Program-made: the position numbers and the translations under genes
The notes under the pieces: model-generated
What the model saw: only the letters and a program-made list of their open reading frames with translations
Databases searched by the model: none
Told to the model about the DNA's origin: nothing
Origin: SAR202 cluster bacterium
GTDB lineage: Bacteria > Chloroflexota > Dehalococcoidia > Lucifugimonadales > JASMAO01
Assembly: GCA_030754315.1 (NCBI GenBank)
Contig: JASMAO010000202.1
Span: 1-11,536, forward strand
Direction of reading: 5' to 3'
DNA length: 11,536 nt
Shown: positions 1-6,875 of the stretch, in pieces
How the letters are laid out: every line of letters starts with the position of its first letter
Position numbering within the stretch: the first letter of the stretch is position 1

Positions 1-792
1 ATAGGCGGCGGGGTAATGGCTGAGGCAATGATTAGTGGAGTCATTGGTGCGAGGCTGTCACACCCATCAGACATTTCCATTGGCGAGCCAGTGCAGACTA
101 GGAGAAAATACCTCACTGGGAAATTCGGTGTGGTTGTCACACCGAATAACACCAAGGCCCTGGATTCGGCAGATATCGTTGTGTTGGCAGTCAAGCCCCA
201 ACAGCTACCAACAGTTATGCTGGCCACCCGCTCAACATTGATAGAAGGGCAGGTCGTATTGTCAATCGTCGCCGGCGCGACGATTGACACACTAACCAAT
301 GGACTCAATCATTCAGCTATCATACGTGTAATGCCGAACACACCCGCCCAGATCGGAGCAGGCATGACGGTTTGGACAGCATCAGGAAACGTTCCCCAAG
401 AAAAGATCTCTGTCAGTAAAAAAATCCTGCGTACATTAGGCGACGAATTATACGTGGATAATGAAAGTTTCGTGGACATGGCCACCGCTTTGAGCGCCAG
501 TGGGCCAGCTTACGTCTTCTTGTTCATGGAGGCTCTAATCGATGCGGGTGTGCACATGGGCATGAGTAGGGAAATGGCCAGACGCCTTTCACTTCAAACT
601 GTCCTAGGTAGCGCGAAACTTGCGTTCGAGTCAGGAACAGACCCCGCAACCCTACGTAACATGGTGACATCCCCAGGAGGTACCACAGCAGAGGCACTTC
701 GGGCCTTTGAATCTGGACGATTCCGAGCGGTGGTGCTCGAAGCCGTGCAAGCAGCCTACGACAGATCCAAGGAACTAGGAGGAGGCGTTTGA
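1..792 (+). CDS. proC: Pyrroline-5-carboxylate reductase, 5' end cut by window
   Basis: This enzyme catalyses the last step of proline synthesis, the NAD(P)H-dependent reduction of 1-pyrroline-5-carboxylate to L-proline in the cytoplasm. The reading frame is open from base 1 and begins with I-G-G-G-V-M-A-E-A-M, the Rossmann glycine loop that sits near residue 8 in the family. Only about 5 to 10 N-terminal residues are therefore missing, and the ATG at 16 is an internal Met. Other family features are the VLAVKPQQ strand (around bases 184-204), VRVMPNTPAQIGAG (around 325-363), the dimerisation-domain signature ALSASGPAYVF (around 484-519) and MVTSPGGTTAEAL near the C-terminus. The usual Asn of the GGGNM loop is Val here. 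The stop codon overlaps the start of yggT, so the two are co-translated. Confidence 0.96.
   Translation: MGGGVMAEAMISGVIGARLSHPSDISIGEPVQTRRKYLTGKFGVVVTPNNTKALDSADIVVLAVKPQQLPTVMLATRSTLIEGQVVLSIVAGATIDTLTNGLNHSAIIRVMPNTPAQIGAGMTVWTASGNVPQEKISVSKKILRTLGDELYVDNESFVDMATALSASGPAYVFLFMEALIDAGVHMGMSREMARRLSLQTVLGSAKLAFESGTDPATLRNMVTSPGGTTAEALRAFESGRFRAVVLEAVQAAYDRSKELGGGV
777..785 (+). promoter_or_regulatory. Strong Shine-Dalgarno site of yggT inside the end of proC
   Basis: AGGAGGAGG lies inside the last codons of proC and ends 3 bases before the TTG at 789. The first AGGAGG copy ends 6 bases before it. This supports the TTG start and translational coupling. The Gly-Gly-Gly at the ProC C-terminus may simply reflect the constraint of encoding this site. 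Confidence 0.75.
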
Positions 793-1055
793 CCAGCTAC
801 TTAGCTCAATTCATCAACCTTCTTTTCACCGCGCTCAGCCTAGCTATATTCGGGCGCGTGATTATGTCCTGGATATCGCCTAACGGAGAGGACAATATCT
901 CCCAGTTCCTCGACCAGATCACGGAACCAATACTAGCTCCCATACGAAAAATCGTGCCGCCACTAGGCATGTTTGATCTAACTCCTATGATTGCTTTGAT
1001 CGTTCTGCAAATGGTTCGGCCACACATCGTCAACCTCATCCACGGCGGCTTTTAA
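789..1055 (+). CDS. yggT: YggT family integral membrane protein
   Basis: This is a small inner-membrane protein of the YggT (Pfam YGGT) family. The family has been linked to osmotic stress and, in plastids, to cytochrome or thylakoid membrane organisation, but its biochemical role is not settled. The 88 residues fit the common single-repeat length. Two hydrophobic segments are visible, at about residues 5-26 and 58-80. Between them are the family motifs R-V-I-M-S-W-I-S-P and I-T-E-P-I-L-A-P-I-R-K-I-V-P-P-L-G-M-F-D-L-T-P. The start is TTG, overlapping the proC TGA by four bases (TTGA). It is supported by a strong Shine-Dalgarno site. The TAA stop at 1053-1055 overlaps the stop of the convergent DUF167 gene. 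Confidence 0.92.
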   Translation: MTSYLAQFINLLFTALSLAIFGRVIMSWISPNGEDNISQFLDQITEPILAPIRKIVPPLGMFDLTPMIALIVLQMVRPHIVNLIHGGF

Positions 1056-1342
1056 GAGGACGAGGCTGCTATGAGCTTTTGCATAGCTGCTTCATAGTTG
1101 ATTCCTCTGATGATGATGACCTTGTCCATACTACGCTCGCCCCGATGAATGACTATAGAACTCTTTGCCACCCCCAGAACATTAGCCAACATCCTAACCA
1201 AAGCAGCATTAGCCTTTCCATCAACTGGGGGTTGGGTCACGTGGATGCGAATCTTGTTACCGACAATTTTTCCCACCTGATTCTTTCTAGACTTAGGTCG
1301 AACTCTTACCTCTAAACGCGTTTGATGAACGATTTGAGACAC
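1052..1342 (-). CDS. DUF167 (YggU-type) small protein
   Basis: This is a 96-residue protein of the DUF167 / YggU family, a widespread alpha/beta fold of unknown biochemical role. The family core is clear: an N-terminal strand L-E-V-R-V-R-P-K-S-R-K-N, then I-H-V-T-Q-P-P-V-D-G-K-A-N-A-A-L, then L-A-N-V-L-G-V-A-K-S, then the G-E-R-S-x-D-K strand. I chose the GTG at 1342 because it follows the stop of the upstream gene by 4 bases and has an AGGGGGG site 9 bases before it. A GTG at 1381 would add 13 residues but would overlap the upstream gene by 35 bases and has no clear ribosome site. It is the last gene of the leftward operon. The family is often found next to proC and yggT, which here lie on the opposite strand. 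Confidence 0.9.
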   Translation of the reverse strand: MSQIVHQTRLEVRVRPKSRKNQVGKIVGNKIRIHVTQPPVDGKANAALVRMLANVLGVAKSSIVIHRGERSMDKVIIIRGINYEAAMQKLIAASSS

Positions 1343-1346
1343 GAGC

Positions 1347-2885
1347 CTAAACCCCCCTAGCGAATATCGCCTTCTCTCCACGCATAAAAGCTAACCCGGC
1401 TTCGGTTAAAACGCGATCCAGCACGGACGTGGAGTATTGGCTACCAACCTTAACGTTTCTGAGCACCAATCCCTCATCCTGAAAGACTGGATCGTTGTGA
1501 AATGAGGTCAAATTAGCCCAGGCAATGAACAATATAACTAATGCGACTAGGGCATGCTGGGTTACCAAAGTAAGCCGACCTTTTGTCCAAGTAAGCATCC
1601 AATCTAAACCTACTCCTGCCATAATTATCACTGTTGGTAACACAGGAATCATTCTTGAGTGAACACCGGCGTCAACTGTCAATGCAGCGGCAAGTGTCGT
1701 TGTTGGCACCAGCACCCACAACAGTCTGTAGGACCTTCCTTTGAGTCGTGTAATTCCAACCATAAAGCCTATTACCGCAAGTGTAGCGGACACGATATCA
1801 AAACGATCAATTAGCAGCGTAATGGACCGAATCCATTCCGCAATCACATACCTTGATTGTTCAGGAAGCCCATTTCTATTTTGGAATTCGACTTCTCCGG
1901 TAACAGAAACTTCGCGTAGATATTCGAGCACATCGGTTCCGTTCAGTAAAAGGAAGTATAGGTAAGGTAGGGCTACTATCAACACCGGCAACCAAAAAGT
2001 CAGCGCTTTCCGTGACACCACCTCAATGGATGATTCGCCTGAAAGAAACTCCGACGCCCATAGAACACCCATTGCCACTACAAAGAGCCAATAGGCATTG
2101 TGGATATAAAATCCGATACCAGCTAAAACGCCGCCCCAAAAAATGGTTCTGAGTCCATTACTAGATTTGGCATCCTCTAAGCCTGAAACCAAAAGGTGAG
2201 AAATTGAAAGCCCCAAAATTGGCAGGAATGCTGCTGTCAATGCCATACGGCTGAACTGTATATGCCACGCACTGAATGCAAGAAGGAAAGCAGATAATAC
2301 GGCGATACGTAGCCCCAGGAACCGGCGGCAAAAGACGAATACCATTCCTATTGTCATCAGTCCAACCGCCACGAAAATGAACCTTGTGCCTGCCCCATCA
2401 TCATCTACCGCCCTCACCCAAGCGCTCATGAAATATACAATCCCAGTCGGCTGACCGGCCAAATCTTTGGACCATAGTCCTATCCAGCCAAACGTCACCA
2501 CATCATTGATCGACTGGCTCAACATTTTTTCAGGCTTTGAAAGTTGATTTGGAATTGTCTCCAAGCCATAGCACCGTACGAATAAAGCAACGGCAATTGT
2601 TATCGCTAGTAGCGCAAAGGCAATCTTAGAACCATGCAACCAACTTACATTGATCTTCCCAAATACGGACAAACCAGGCATGCTGATCTTTTCCTTCGGT
2701 ATATCAGCGGGCTCGTCCAAACCATGAAATTGGGTGCCGCAGTGATCACAGTATCGATGGCCAGACGGATTTACCACGCTGCAGTTGAAACACACCATCG
2801 TTTTGCTAATAAGCCGACCGCAAGCCACACAGTAACCTGAATCAAGCCGGTTGGCATATCCACACGACTGGCATGGTAATGGCAA
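1347..2885 (-). CDS. Zinc-ribbon / GT-C fold membrane protein, motif-degenerate paralog
   Basis: This 512-residue protein starts with two treble-clef type zinc ribbons (C5, C8, C19, C22 and C32, C35, C46, C49). They are followed by a linker and then about ten hydrophobic segments, from residue 88 to about 457, in the style of family 39 (ArnT / PMT-like) glycosyltransferases. It is a paralog of the next gene upstream: L-E-T-I-P-N aligns with L-Q-E-T-P-P-N, F-S-R aligns with F-S-R, and a C-terminal S-R-x-I-P-x-L-P / G-x-G-L-D-W pattern is shared. The acidic loop motif is replaced by S-K-P-E-K (residues 116-120), and the Glu after FSR is Thr217. Lipid-linked sugar transfer is therefore doubtful, and a structural or regulatory role is possible. 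The start is TTG at 2885 with TAAGG about 9 bases upstream. Later starts would remove the first ribbon. The gap to the upstream gene is 23 bases. Confidence 0.8.
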   Translation of the reverse strand: MPLPCQSCGYANRLDSGYCVACGRLISKTMVCFNCSVVNPSGHRYCDHCGTQFHGLDEPADIPKEKISMPGLSVFGKINVSWLHGSKIAFALLAITIAVALFVRCYGLETIPNQLSKPEKMLSQSINDVVTFGWIGLWSKDLAGQPTGIVYFMSAWVRAVDDDGAGTRFIFVAVGLMTIGMVFVFCRRFLGLRIAVLSAFLLAFSAWHIQFSRMALTAAFLPILGLSISHLLVSGLEDAKSSNGLRTIFWGGVLAGIGFYIHNAYWLFVVAMGVLWASEFLSGESSIEVVSRKALTFWLPVLIVALPYLYFLLLNGTDVLEYLREVSVTGEVEFQNRNGLPEQSRYVIAEWIRSITLLIDRFDIVSATLAVIGFMVGITRLKGRSYRLLWVLVPTTTLAAALTVDAGVHSRMIPVLPTVIIMAGVGLDWMLTWTKGRLTLVTQHALVALVILFIAWANLTSFHNDPVFQDEGLVLRNVKVGSQYSTSVLDRVLTEAGLAFMRGEKAIFARGV

Positions 2886-2908
2886 ATTTCTAACCTTAGC
2901 TCTCTAAC

Positions 2909-4555
2909 TTACGGCGCCAGAAGCCCACGCATTTGATGCCACTCTGTTACATTAAATCCATAACGTCCAGCTTCCGCTTCTTCCATTTGCAATCGCTGCC
3001 AACTTCCGAACTCTTCTATTTCAACCGCGGGTTGCCGCGAGGTCGCAGCCAATGGATCGCTCATCCACTGATGATATTGGGTAACGTTGTAAAATCCTAT
3101 TCCAATCACAAGAACCATTAATGCGAATTGGCTAACTTTTCTTCGAATTCCTCGGAAACTCAGAAGCCAGTGTAGACCCAGGCCGACAAAGAGATAATAG
3201 AATGGGATCGCACCGACCGCCCGAGCGACGTCAGGGGTACCGGTGCTCAGCACCTGAACAGGAAACAACATAGCCGAAAACATCACCCACCAAAGAATGG
3301 TGGTCCTCCATCGCCTCAGTGAGCAGATAATGCCAAACCAAAAGAGCAGACCCGTAATCCTATCCAGTACCGCCCAACCGGGAGCTATATACCTACCATT
3401 CAATCCCACCCCGTGTATTCCGGAATCCATTAACAGGAAACCGTCTATGGTCCTCCACACCTGATGGGCTATTATGGTCGGCAGCCCTTCGTTGCCTCCG
3501 TAGCCCCCTGCTCTACCTAATACAGACACGTTCCCAGTCCTACGGTTAAAGTAATCCCAGTCGTCGAAGGCTGTCTTGGCTTGAGGGGCTACAAGGACAA
3601 AGAACACCACCAGCATAACAGCGTATCCGACAAGAATACGTTTCCGAGTTTCAGGGTAAAGCAGGAAAGCGAACGGAAGAAACGAGAGAACACCTACTAT
3701 AATGGCACGCCCACCCATGTAGCCATATACACCAAGACCTGCTGAGACGCCGACCAATGCGTACAGATACCACTGGCCACGACTCAAGGCTAGTTTCAAT
3801 GTCAACACCGTTAATACCACGTATGTTGCGACATGGGCATTCTCCCAGCCACTCCTTGAAAAATGCAAGAACCACAAGCCAGTAGCCATCAAGAACATCG
3901 CCGCTAGTGCTGCACCATTGGAAATGACCTGCCGAGCGACTATATAAAAACCAGCTATCGCTGCGACACTGAAAAGAACGCTGGGTATACGGAGAGCAAC
4001 AATGCTCTCTCCAAATATACTCATAGATCCAGCAATTAAGTAGATGCTGAATGCAGGCGCAGGTTTCCAGTCTAGTCCGAAGAATCCGGGACCATTACCC
4101 GCAAGGATGTGATAGGCCACCTGTAAGTTATCAGCCTCATCGCTCGTTACATTTGGCGGTGTCTCCTGAAGATTTGTAACTCTCAACACCAACGCAACTG
4201 CCAAAATGAGAACGAATATTAGCCCTGACGCTGAGTAGTAGGTAAACAGCACAGGCGTTTTAAGCCTTAAGAACTCAACAAACGCACCTCCCGAGAACAG
4301 ACTTCTGTTTAGACCGGTAACCGCCGGTGACTCCAAAGCCACCCCACTTCTATCAGACAATTCCTTGCCAGGTTGCTCTTCGTTGCCGCTAGTTGCTCCA
4401 CACCTGACACAAAAATATGTTTCTTCTGGAATGCTGAACCCACAAGTCTGGCATGCAACGACGGTCTGAAGCTTTCTCCCACAATCACCGCAATAGTTAG
4501 CATCAGTCCGGTTTTGGTAAGCACACCAGTCACAGTCCAAGGGAGTCCCTTTCAT
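2909..4555 (-). CDS. Zinc-ribbon / GT-C (family 39-like) glycosyltransferase
   Basis: This 548-residue membrane protein probably moves a sugar from a polyprenyl-phosphate carrier onto an envelope acceptor; the acceptor cannot be read from the sequence. The N-terminus has two four-cysteine zinc ribbons (C8, C11, C22, C25 and C35, C38, C49, C52). The first hydrophobic segment (about 109-125) is followed by the family acidic motif T-S-D-E-A-D-N (D139, E140). Further family marks are L-H-F-S-R-S-G-W-E-N (231-239), V-Y-G-Y-M-G-G-R (276-283) and a later G-T-P-D-V-A-R (439-445), with about ten more membrane segments. The ATG at 4555 has a poor ribosome site. A TTG five codons later (4540) has AAAGGGA in front of it and keeps all the cysteines. 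It is followed by its paralog after 23 bases, so the two are co-transcribed. Soluble zinc ribbons fused to a GT-C domain are unusual. Confidence 0.85.
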   Translation of the reverse strand: MKGTPLDCDWCAYQNRTDANYCGDCGRKLQTVVACQTCGFSIPEETYFCVRCGATSGNEEQPGKELSDRSGVALESPAVTGLNRSLFSGGAFVEFLRLKTPVLFTYYSASGLIFVLILAVALVLRVTNLQETPPNVTSDEADNLQVAYHILAGNGPGFFGLDWKPAPAFSIYLIAGSMSIFGESIVALRIPSVLFSVAAIAGFYIVARQVISNGAALAAMFLMATGLWFLHFSRSGWENAHVATYVVLTVLTLKLALSRGQWYLYALVGVSAGLGVYGYMGGRAIIVGVLSFLPFAFLLYPETRKRILVGYAVMLVVFFVLVAPQAKTAFDDWDYFNRRTGNVSVLGRAGGYGGNEGLPTIIAHQVWRTIDGFLLMDSGIHGVGLNGRYIAPGWAVLDRITGLLFWFGIICSLRRWRTTILWWVMFSAMLFPVQVLSTGTPDVARAVGAIPFYYLFVGLGLHWLLSFRGIRRKVSQFALMVLVIGIGFYNVTQYHQWMSDPLAATSRQPAVEIEEFGSWQRLQMEEAEAGRYGFNVTEWHQMRGLLAP

Positions 4556-4707
4556 TCCAATTCAAAGAGCATACGCATAAGCCAATCTTCGAGCTAGGTA
4601 TGGCACAAATGCAAGATTAAGAGCCAGAGGAATTTGTCCTCAAGAGAAGAATTTCATACAACCACCATGTAGCAATACGGTTATTCATCGTGATACCAAA
4701 TCCCATC
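4556..4707. other. Gap between birA and the membrane protein operon
   Basis: This stretch of about 150 bases lies between birA and the two membrane protein genes, all on the - strand. It is AT-rich. The only structure I see is a small hairpin, GAGGA-ATTTG-TCCTC, at 4627-4641, which is too short and lacks a T-run for a terminator. I found no convincing -35/-10 pair for the operon on the - strand and no open frame of note. Confidence 0.4.
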
Positions 4708-5487
4708 TCAATCCCGAAGTGTCACTTCTCCCGCGGTGACGGTGGTGGTGGTCCCATCAGAATGTTCCAACACCAAGTTACCTTGGTCATCTACTGCCAC
4801 GGCTCGCCCTTCAAGAATTTGTTCCTTCCATCCAACCCTCACATTACGACCTATGGTTTCTAACTCATTTGACCAACGCTGTGTTAGCGAATGACCTAAC
4901 CAAATCTGGCTACATAGGTCATCGAAGTGCTCCAGTAAATTGGTGAATACTCTAGTTCTATCAACTTTGCAACCTATTTCGGCATTTATACTTGTGGTAG
5001 TTTCAGCGATATCAGGATGGGAAGACGGATCCAGATTAACATTGAGCCCAAACCCTATGATGACATTGGCTGCCCCATCGGGTTGAAGTTCCGCTTCGAC
5101 CAGAATACCGGATATCTTCTTGGCGCCAACCAACACATCATTGGGCCACTTGATCACAGGCTTGTTGATTCCGTACGAGGTAACAGTTGCCAAAACTGCC
5201 AGAGAAGCAGCCATGTTTAGGAATGCTAGCTGGGACGCAACCGGCCTTAAAATAACCGAGAACAGCAGATCTTCACCTGGATTCGACCTCCAGACTCGGT
5301 TAAAGCGACCTCGACCTTCTGTCTGTTGCTCCGCACTGACAATTGTCCCGTCAGGAGTGCCTTGACTGGCAAGTTTGAGAGCTTTGTCCATAGTCGAACT
5401 CAAGGTTTGATAGTGGACGACTCTACACCCGATCAAGCGACCGGCCATCCGGGATTCCACACGCTGGATATCAAACTTATCATCCAT
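4708..5487 (-). CDS. birA: Biotin-[acetyl-CoA-carboxylase] ligase, no HTH domain
   Basis: This enzyme makes biotinyl-AMP and attaches biotin to the carrier lysine of biotin-dependent carboxylases in the cytoplasm. Counting from the ATG at 5487, the protein has 259 residues: S-S-T-M-D-K-A at 30-36, the biotinyl-AMP loop Q-T-E-G-R-G-R-F-N-R-V-W at 55-66, K-W-P-N-D-V at 113-118 with G-A-K-K-I-S-G-I-L-V-E after it, G-F-G-L-N-V-N near 145-151, and a C-terminal SH3-like domain from about 213. There is no N-terminal helix-turn-helix, so it is a class I ligase and not a biotin repressor. The frame stays open to a GTG at 5586, but that would run through the ribosome site of the divergent gene. A TTG at 5517 with GGAGGG about 10 bases upstream is a credible alternative start. 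The Gly usual after GRGRx is Asn here. Confidence 0.93.
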   Translation of the reverse strand: MDDKFDIQRVESRMAGRLIGCRVVHYQTLSSTMDKALKLASQGTPDGTIVSAEQQTEGRGRFNRVWRSNPGEDLLFSVILRPVASQLAFLNMAASLAVLATVTSYGINKPVIKWPNDVLVGAKKISGILVEAELQPDGAANVIIGFGLNVNLDPSSHPDIAETTTSINAEIGCKVDRTRVFTNLLEHFDDLCSQIWLGHSLTQRWSNELETIGRNVRVGWKEQILEGRAVAVDDQGNLVLEHSDGTTTTVTAGEVTLRD

Positions 5488-5588
5488 ACAAACATCAGTT
5501 TGAAATACCGTGCGCAAGATGTAAAGGCCCTCCAATACATATGAACTATGGTAACGTAAGGTTTGACAGATAATGGAGGAAATCACCT
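5488..5588. promoter_or_regulatory. Divergent promoter region, birA / methyltransferase
   Basis: About 100 bases separate two divergent genes, so promoters for both probably lie here. No pair with good spacing stands out. TTGACA (5563-5568) directly abuts GATAAT (5569-5574) with no spacer, so those two hexamers cannot form one promoter. If birA starts at the TTG at 5517, the region is only 71 bases. Confidence 0.4.
5575..5580 (+). promoter_or_regulatory. Shine-Dalgarno site of the methyltransferase
   Basis: GGAGGA ends 8 bases before the ATG at 5589. Its complement would encode Ser-Ser in the longest version of birA, which argues against that long version. Confidence 0.75.
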
Positions 5589-6593
5589 ATGCCTACCGTG
5601 AAGATCACTGAAAGACTCTCGGCCGGTGAAACATTACTACTTGACGGTGGCACCGGCTCCGAGTTGCAGAGACGAGGCGTCAACGTCCTGGATGGGGCCA
5701 CAGACAGACTCAAAGCCTGGTCCGCCACCGCAAACATTGAATTTTCAGACGTCGTCCGCCAAGTCCATATGGATTATCTCAGGGTTGGTGCTGACATCAT
5801 CATAAGCAACAACTTCTGGACGATTCCATCACGTATGGAGACTATTGGCCTCCGTGACCGATGGAAAGAATACGCAATTGCTGCAGGAGAAAACGCCCTC
5901 TCTGCCCGCAAGGAGGGAAACCCAGAGGCCTACGTAGCAGGAGGGATAGCAGCACCCACAATGCAAACGCTGGCGGATGTCCCAATACCAGACGTGGAAC
6001 ACATGGGGACCGTTGCATTTCATAAAGAAAACGCCGACCACGCCAAGTTGCTCGCAGACGTTGGGGTAGATTTAATCTTGGCAGAATACTTAGGCTTTAT
6101 TGCAGACTGTGTCGCCGCCGTAGATGCTTGCGCCGAGGCAGGCTTGCCCGTATTTCTAGGTGTCCGACATATAGGACCAACTGGAAAGATGCAATACAGC
6201 GATGCAATTGGACGTATGCGAGAAAGCGAAGAGAGTCTTTCCGACCTGTCCGAAGCCTTACAAGGCCACTCCGTAGACGCTATCCTTCTGATGTGTAGCC
6301 ACCCCGAAGCGATATCAGCAGGTTTGCCTATACTGAGAGATTCATTTGATGGCCCTATCGGTGGATACCCTAACCTCGGCTACAACCCTACGGGGCCCAT
6401 TGTGGACCGAACTATGCTAACCAACCAACTCCCTTCAACAGGAAGAGACATCCTTCAAACCCACAACTACTCCCCTTCGCGGCTAGCTGAGTTTGCCTCT
6501 GAGTGGAAACAGATGGGAGCGCAAATAATCGGTGGCTGCTGTGCTTCGGGTCCGGAGCATATAATGACCATGAACCCAGTGGTAAAGGACTAG
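5589..6593 (+). CDS. Homocysteine S-methyltransferase family protein
   Basis: This 334-residue enzyme belongs to the zinc-dependent homocysteine methyltransferase family (MmuM / BHMT / N-terminal MetH type). The family moves a methyl group to homocysteine to form methionine. The methyl donor (S-methylmethionine, betaine or another) cannot be told from the sequence. The length matches stand-alone MmuM- or BHMT-like enzymes. The barrel start L-L-L-D-G-G-T-G-S-E-L-Q (16-27) is typical, as is I-I-S-N-N-F (71-76) where the family has T-N-T/S-F. The zinc ligands are C236 (L-L-M-C-S-H) and C317 and C318 (I-I-G-G-C-C-A), so the site is complete. No cobalamin or folate domain follows. A good ribosome site supports the ATG start. 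The gene stands alone between birA (divergent) and the peptidase gene 282 bases downstream. Confidence 0.92.
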   Translation: MPTVKITERLSAGETLLLDGGTGSELQRRGVNVLDGATDRLKAWSATANIEFSDVVRQVHMDYLRVGADIIISNNFWTIPSRMETIGLRDRWKEYAIAAGENALSARKEGNPEAYVAGGIAAPTMQTLADVPIPDVEHMGTVAFHKENADHAKLLADVGVDLILAEYLGFIADCVAAVDACAEAGLPVFLGVRHIGPTGKMQYSDAIGRMRESEESLSDLSEALQGHSVDAILLMCSHPEAISAGLPILRDSFDGPIGGYPNLGYNPTGPIVDRTMLTNQLPSTGRDILQTHNYSPSRLAEFASEWKQMGAQIIGGCCASGPEHIMTMNPVVKD

Positions 6594-6750
6594 ATCATTA
6601 ATTAAAAACCCACAGATAGTTACTAGACCACAATACGCGCTTATATCACAAGTTTTCACCAAAATAATTAGATGTTTTTCGGTAAACGGCCGATAAAATA
6701 TCCGGTCATTATTCTTAGACGACAAACGTACAGATTATGCGCCTAGGACA

Positions 6751-6763
6751 AGTCTTGAAGACT
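6751..6763. repeat. 13-base palindrome AGTCTT-G-AAGACT
   Basis: The two 6-base arms are exact reverse complements around a single G. The site is about 113 bases upstream of the DmpA-like start and could be an operator for a dimeric regulator. There is no T-run after it, and a one-base loop rules out a plain terminator hairpin. Confidence 0.4.
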
Positions 6764-6863
6764 GTGCATATGAAGTGGGCTGTGGCTTACCCGTAGCAGA
6801 GGGATCATCCAGTTTAGGCTTGGATTTTTTGTGTGTAAGCAGCCAGCAAAAAAGAGGATCAAA

Positions 6864-6868
6864 AAGGA
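6864..6868 (+). promoter_or_regulatory. Shine-Dalgarno site fixing the DmpA-like start
   Basis: AAGGA ends 7 bases before the ATG at 6876. The GTG at 6831, which would add 15 mostly basic residues, has no such site. Confidence 0.65.
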
Positions 6869-6875
6869 ATCAACT

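Larger units (their letters stand above)
6594..6875. other. Regulatory-looking gap before the DmpA-like gene
   Basis: This 282-base gap is AT-rich and has no credible gene. It holds TTCACCAA (6655-6662) and TTTTCGGTAA (6676-6685), both of which recur upstream of the gamma-glutamyltransferase gene. It also holds an exact 13-base palindrome at 6751-6763. I see no strong terminator for the methyltransferase gene. A promoter may lie near ATTCTTAGAC / CAGATTATGC (6711-6740), but the spacing of the boxes is not convincing. Confidence 0.5.

Noticed and set aside
4627..4641. Hairpin GAGGA-ATTTG-TCCTC downstream of birA
   Set aside because: The stem is only five pairs and no T-run follows, so it is not supported as a terminator.
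5563..5574. TTGACA and GATAAT hexamers in front of the methyltransferase gene
   Set aside because: They are directly adjacent with no spacer and lie next to the ribosome site, so they cannot be the -35 and -10 of one promoter.
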